From: Okeania sp. SIO2B3
Lineage (GTDB): Bacteria > Cyanobacteriota > Cyanobacteriia > Cyanobacteriales > Microcoleaceae
Length of the DNA stretch: 33,005 bases
Direction of reading: 5' to 3'
Assembly: GCF_010672525.1 (NCBI RefSeq)
Contig: NZ_JAAHGH010000086.1
Location: forward strand, 1-33,005
The notes under the pieces are model-generated. The model saw only the letters and a list, made by a program, of their open reading frames with translations, was not told the DNA's origin and did no database searches. The translations under genes and the position numbers were made by a program. Shown piece by piece: positions 32,699 through 33,005 of the stretch; the first letter of the stretch is position 1; every line of letters starts with the position of its first letter.

Positions 32699-33005
32699 GC
32701 TAATATTTGATTATTGAAATCCCAATTAACTATGAGTTATTAGTAATTAATCTTCTTACTGAATTTCGAGATTTACTCATTCAAAGATACAGAGTTTTAA
32801 GGAAATAGGAAATAGAGAACAGGGAACAGAGATGAAACTTATATAGCAGTCACAGGATAAGGTTAGGACATATTAAATCTACATTCCGCACTTCAAAATG
32901 TAGTATTGAAGAAGGAGACAGGAGACAGCTATACTGGAGACAGAATTTTAGAAGAAAATCATAGCTATCGCGATCAAGCCAACAATTAAGTAAGTATTGA
33001 TGCTT

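Overview
The window looks like a chromosome segment of a filamentous, low-GC, repeat-rich cyanobacterium. The Trichodesmium/Okeania type of Oscillatoriales is my best guess, but that is inference. The evidence is the scattered HIP1 octamers (GCGATCGC), cyanobacterial families (GUN4, the mreC/mreD pair, argB beside YtxH and DUF948-like genes), short heptamer tandem repeats, and a coding density of only about half.

Layout. 1-1060: a TnpB relic with its left transposon end, and a doubtful small membrane ORF. 1060-3183: a gamma-glutamylcyclotransferase-like gene whose 3' end was hit by a small transposon with an 8-bp target duplication, then an exported GUN4-domain protein. 3346-5337: a two-gene minus-strand unit of MDR oxidoreductases. 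5349-9250: glmU and an mnmD-like tRNA methyltransferase on the minus strand, separated by large tandem arrays. 9276-12160: two membrane-anchored hypothetical proteins, the first carrying about 110 repeat-derived residues. 12695-17116: a two-domain sulfurtransferase, an FkbM methyltransferase and an MBOAT acyltransferase, each isolated between repeats. 17704: tRNA-Phe(GAA). 18259-23830: an accessory island with three small Sec-exported proteins (4, 2 and 6 cysteines in the mature parts), a sigma-70-type factor with a 240-residue tail, recurring flanking blocks and scrambled copies of the sigma gene's 3' part. 23828-27147: an Rpn-type nuclease pseudogene, a small membrane coiled-coil gene and a frameshifted TnpB element. 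27308-29909: YtxH-like, DUF948-like and argB. 30133-32407: mreD and mreC, about 1 kb apart.

The repeats dominate the window. I separate (A) a family with hairpin left ends preceded by TTAC, homologous to the left end of the TnpB relic, so probably non-autonomous IS200/IS605 derivatives; (B) a 280-300 bp family with TAGGGYTTGCTGA-like inverted ends; several single MITE-like elements; heptamer arrays; a roughly 30-bp CCCCTCC/GGAGGGG hairpin repeat; and 28-bp GTAG...CTAC palindromes. These repeats repeatedly form the C-termini or insert into reading frames (GGCT, GlmU, MnmD, the 526-aa membrane protein, TnpB).

Functionally, glmU and mreC/mreD serve cell-wall synthesis and shape, argB serves arginine synthesis, and mnmD and tRNA-Phe serve translation. 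The best candidate for an undescribed system is the 18-24 kb island: a sigma factor surrounded by divergent secreted proteins in recurring flanks, one with an RNase-toxin-like pattern. That interpretation is inference from sequence only.
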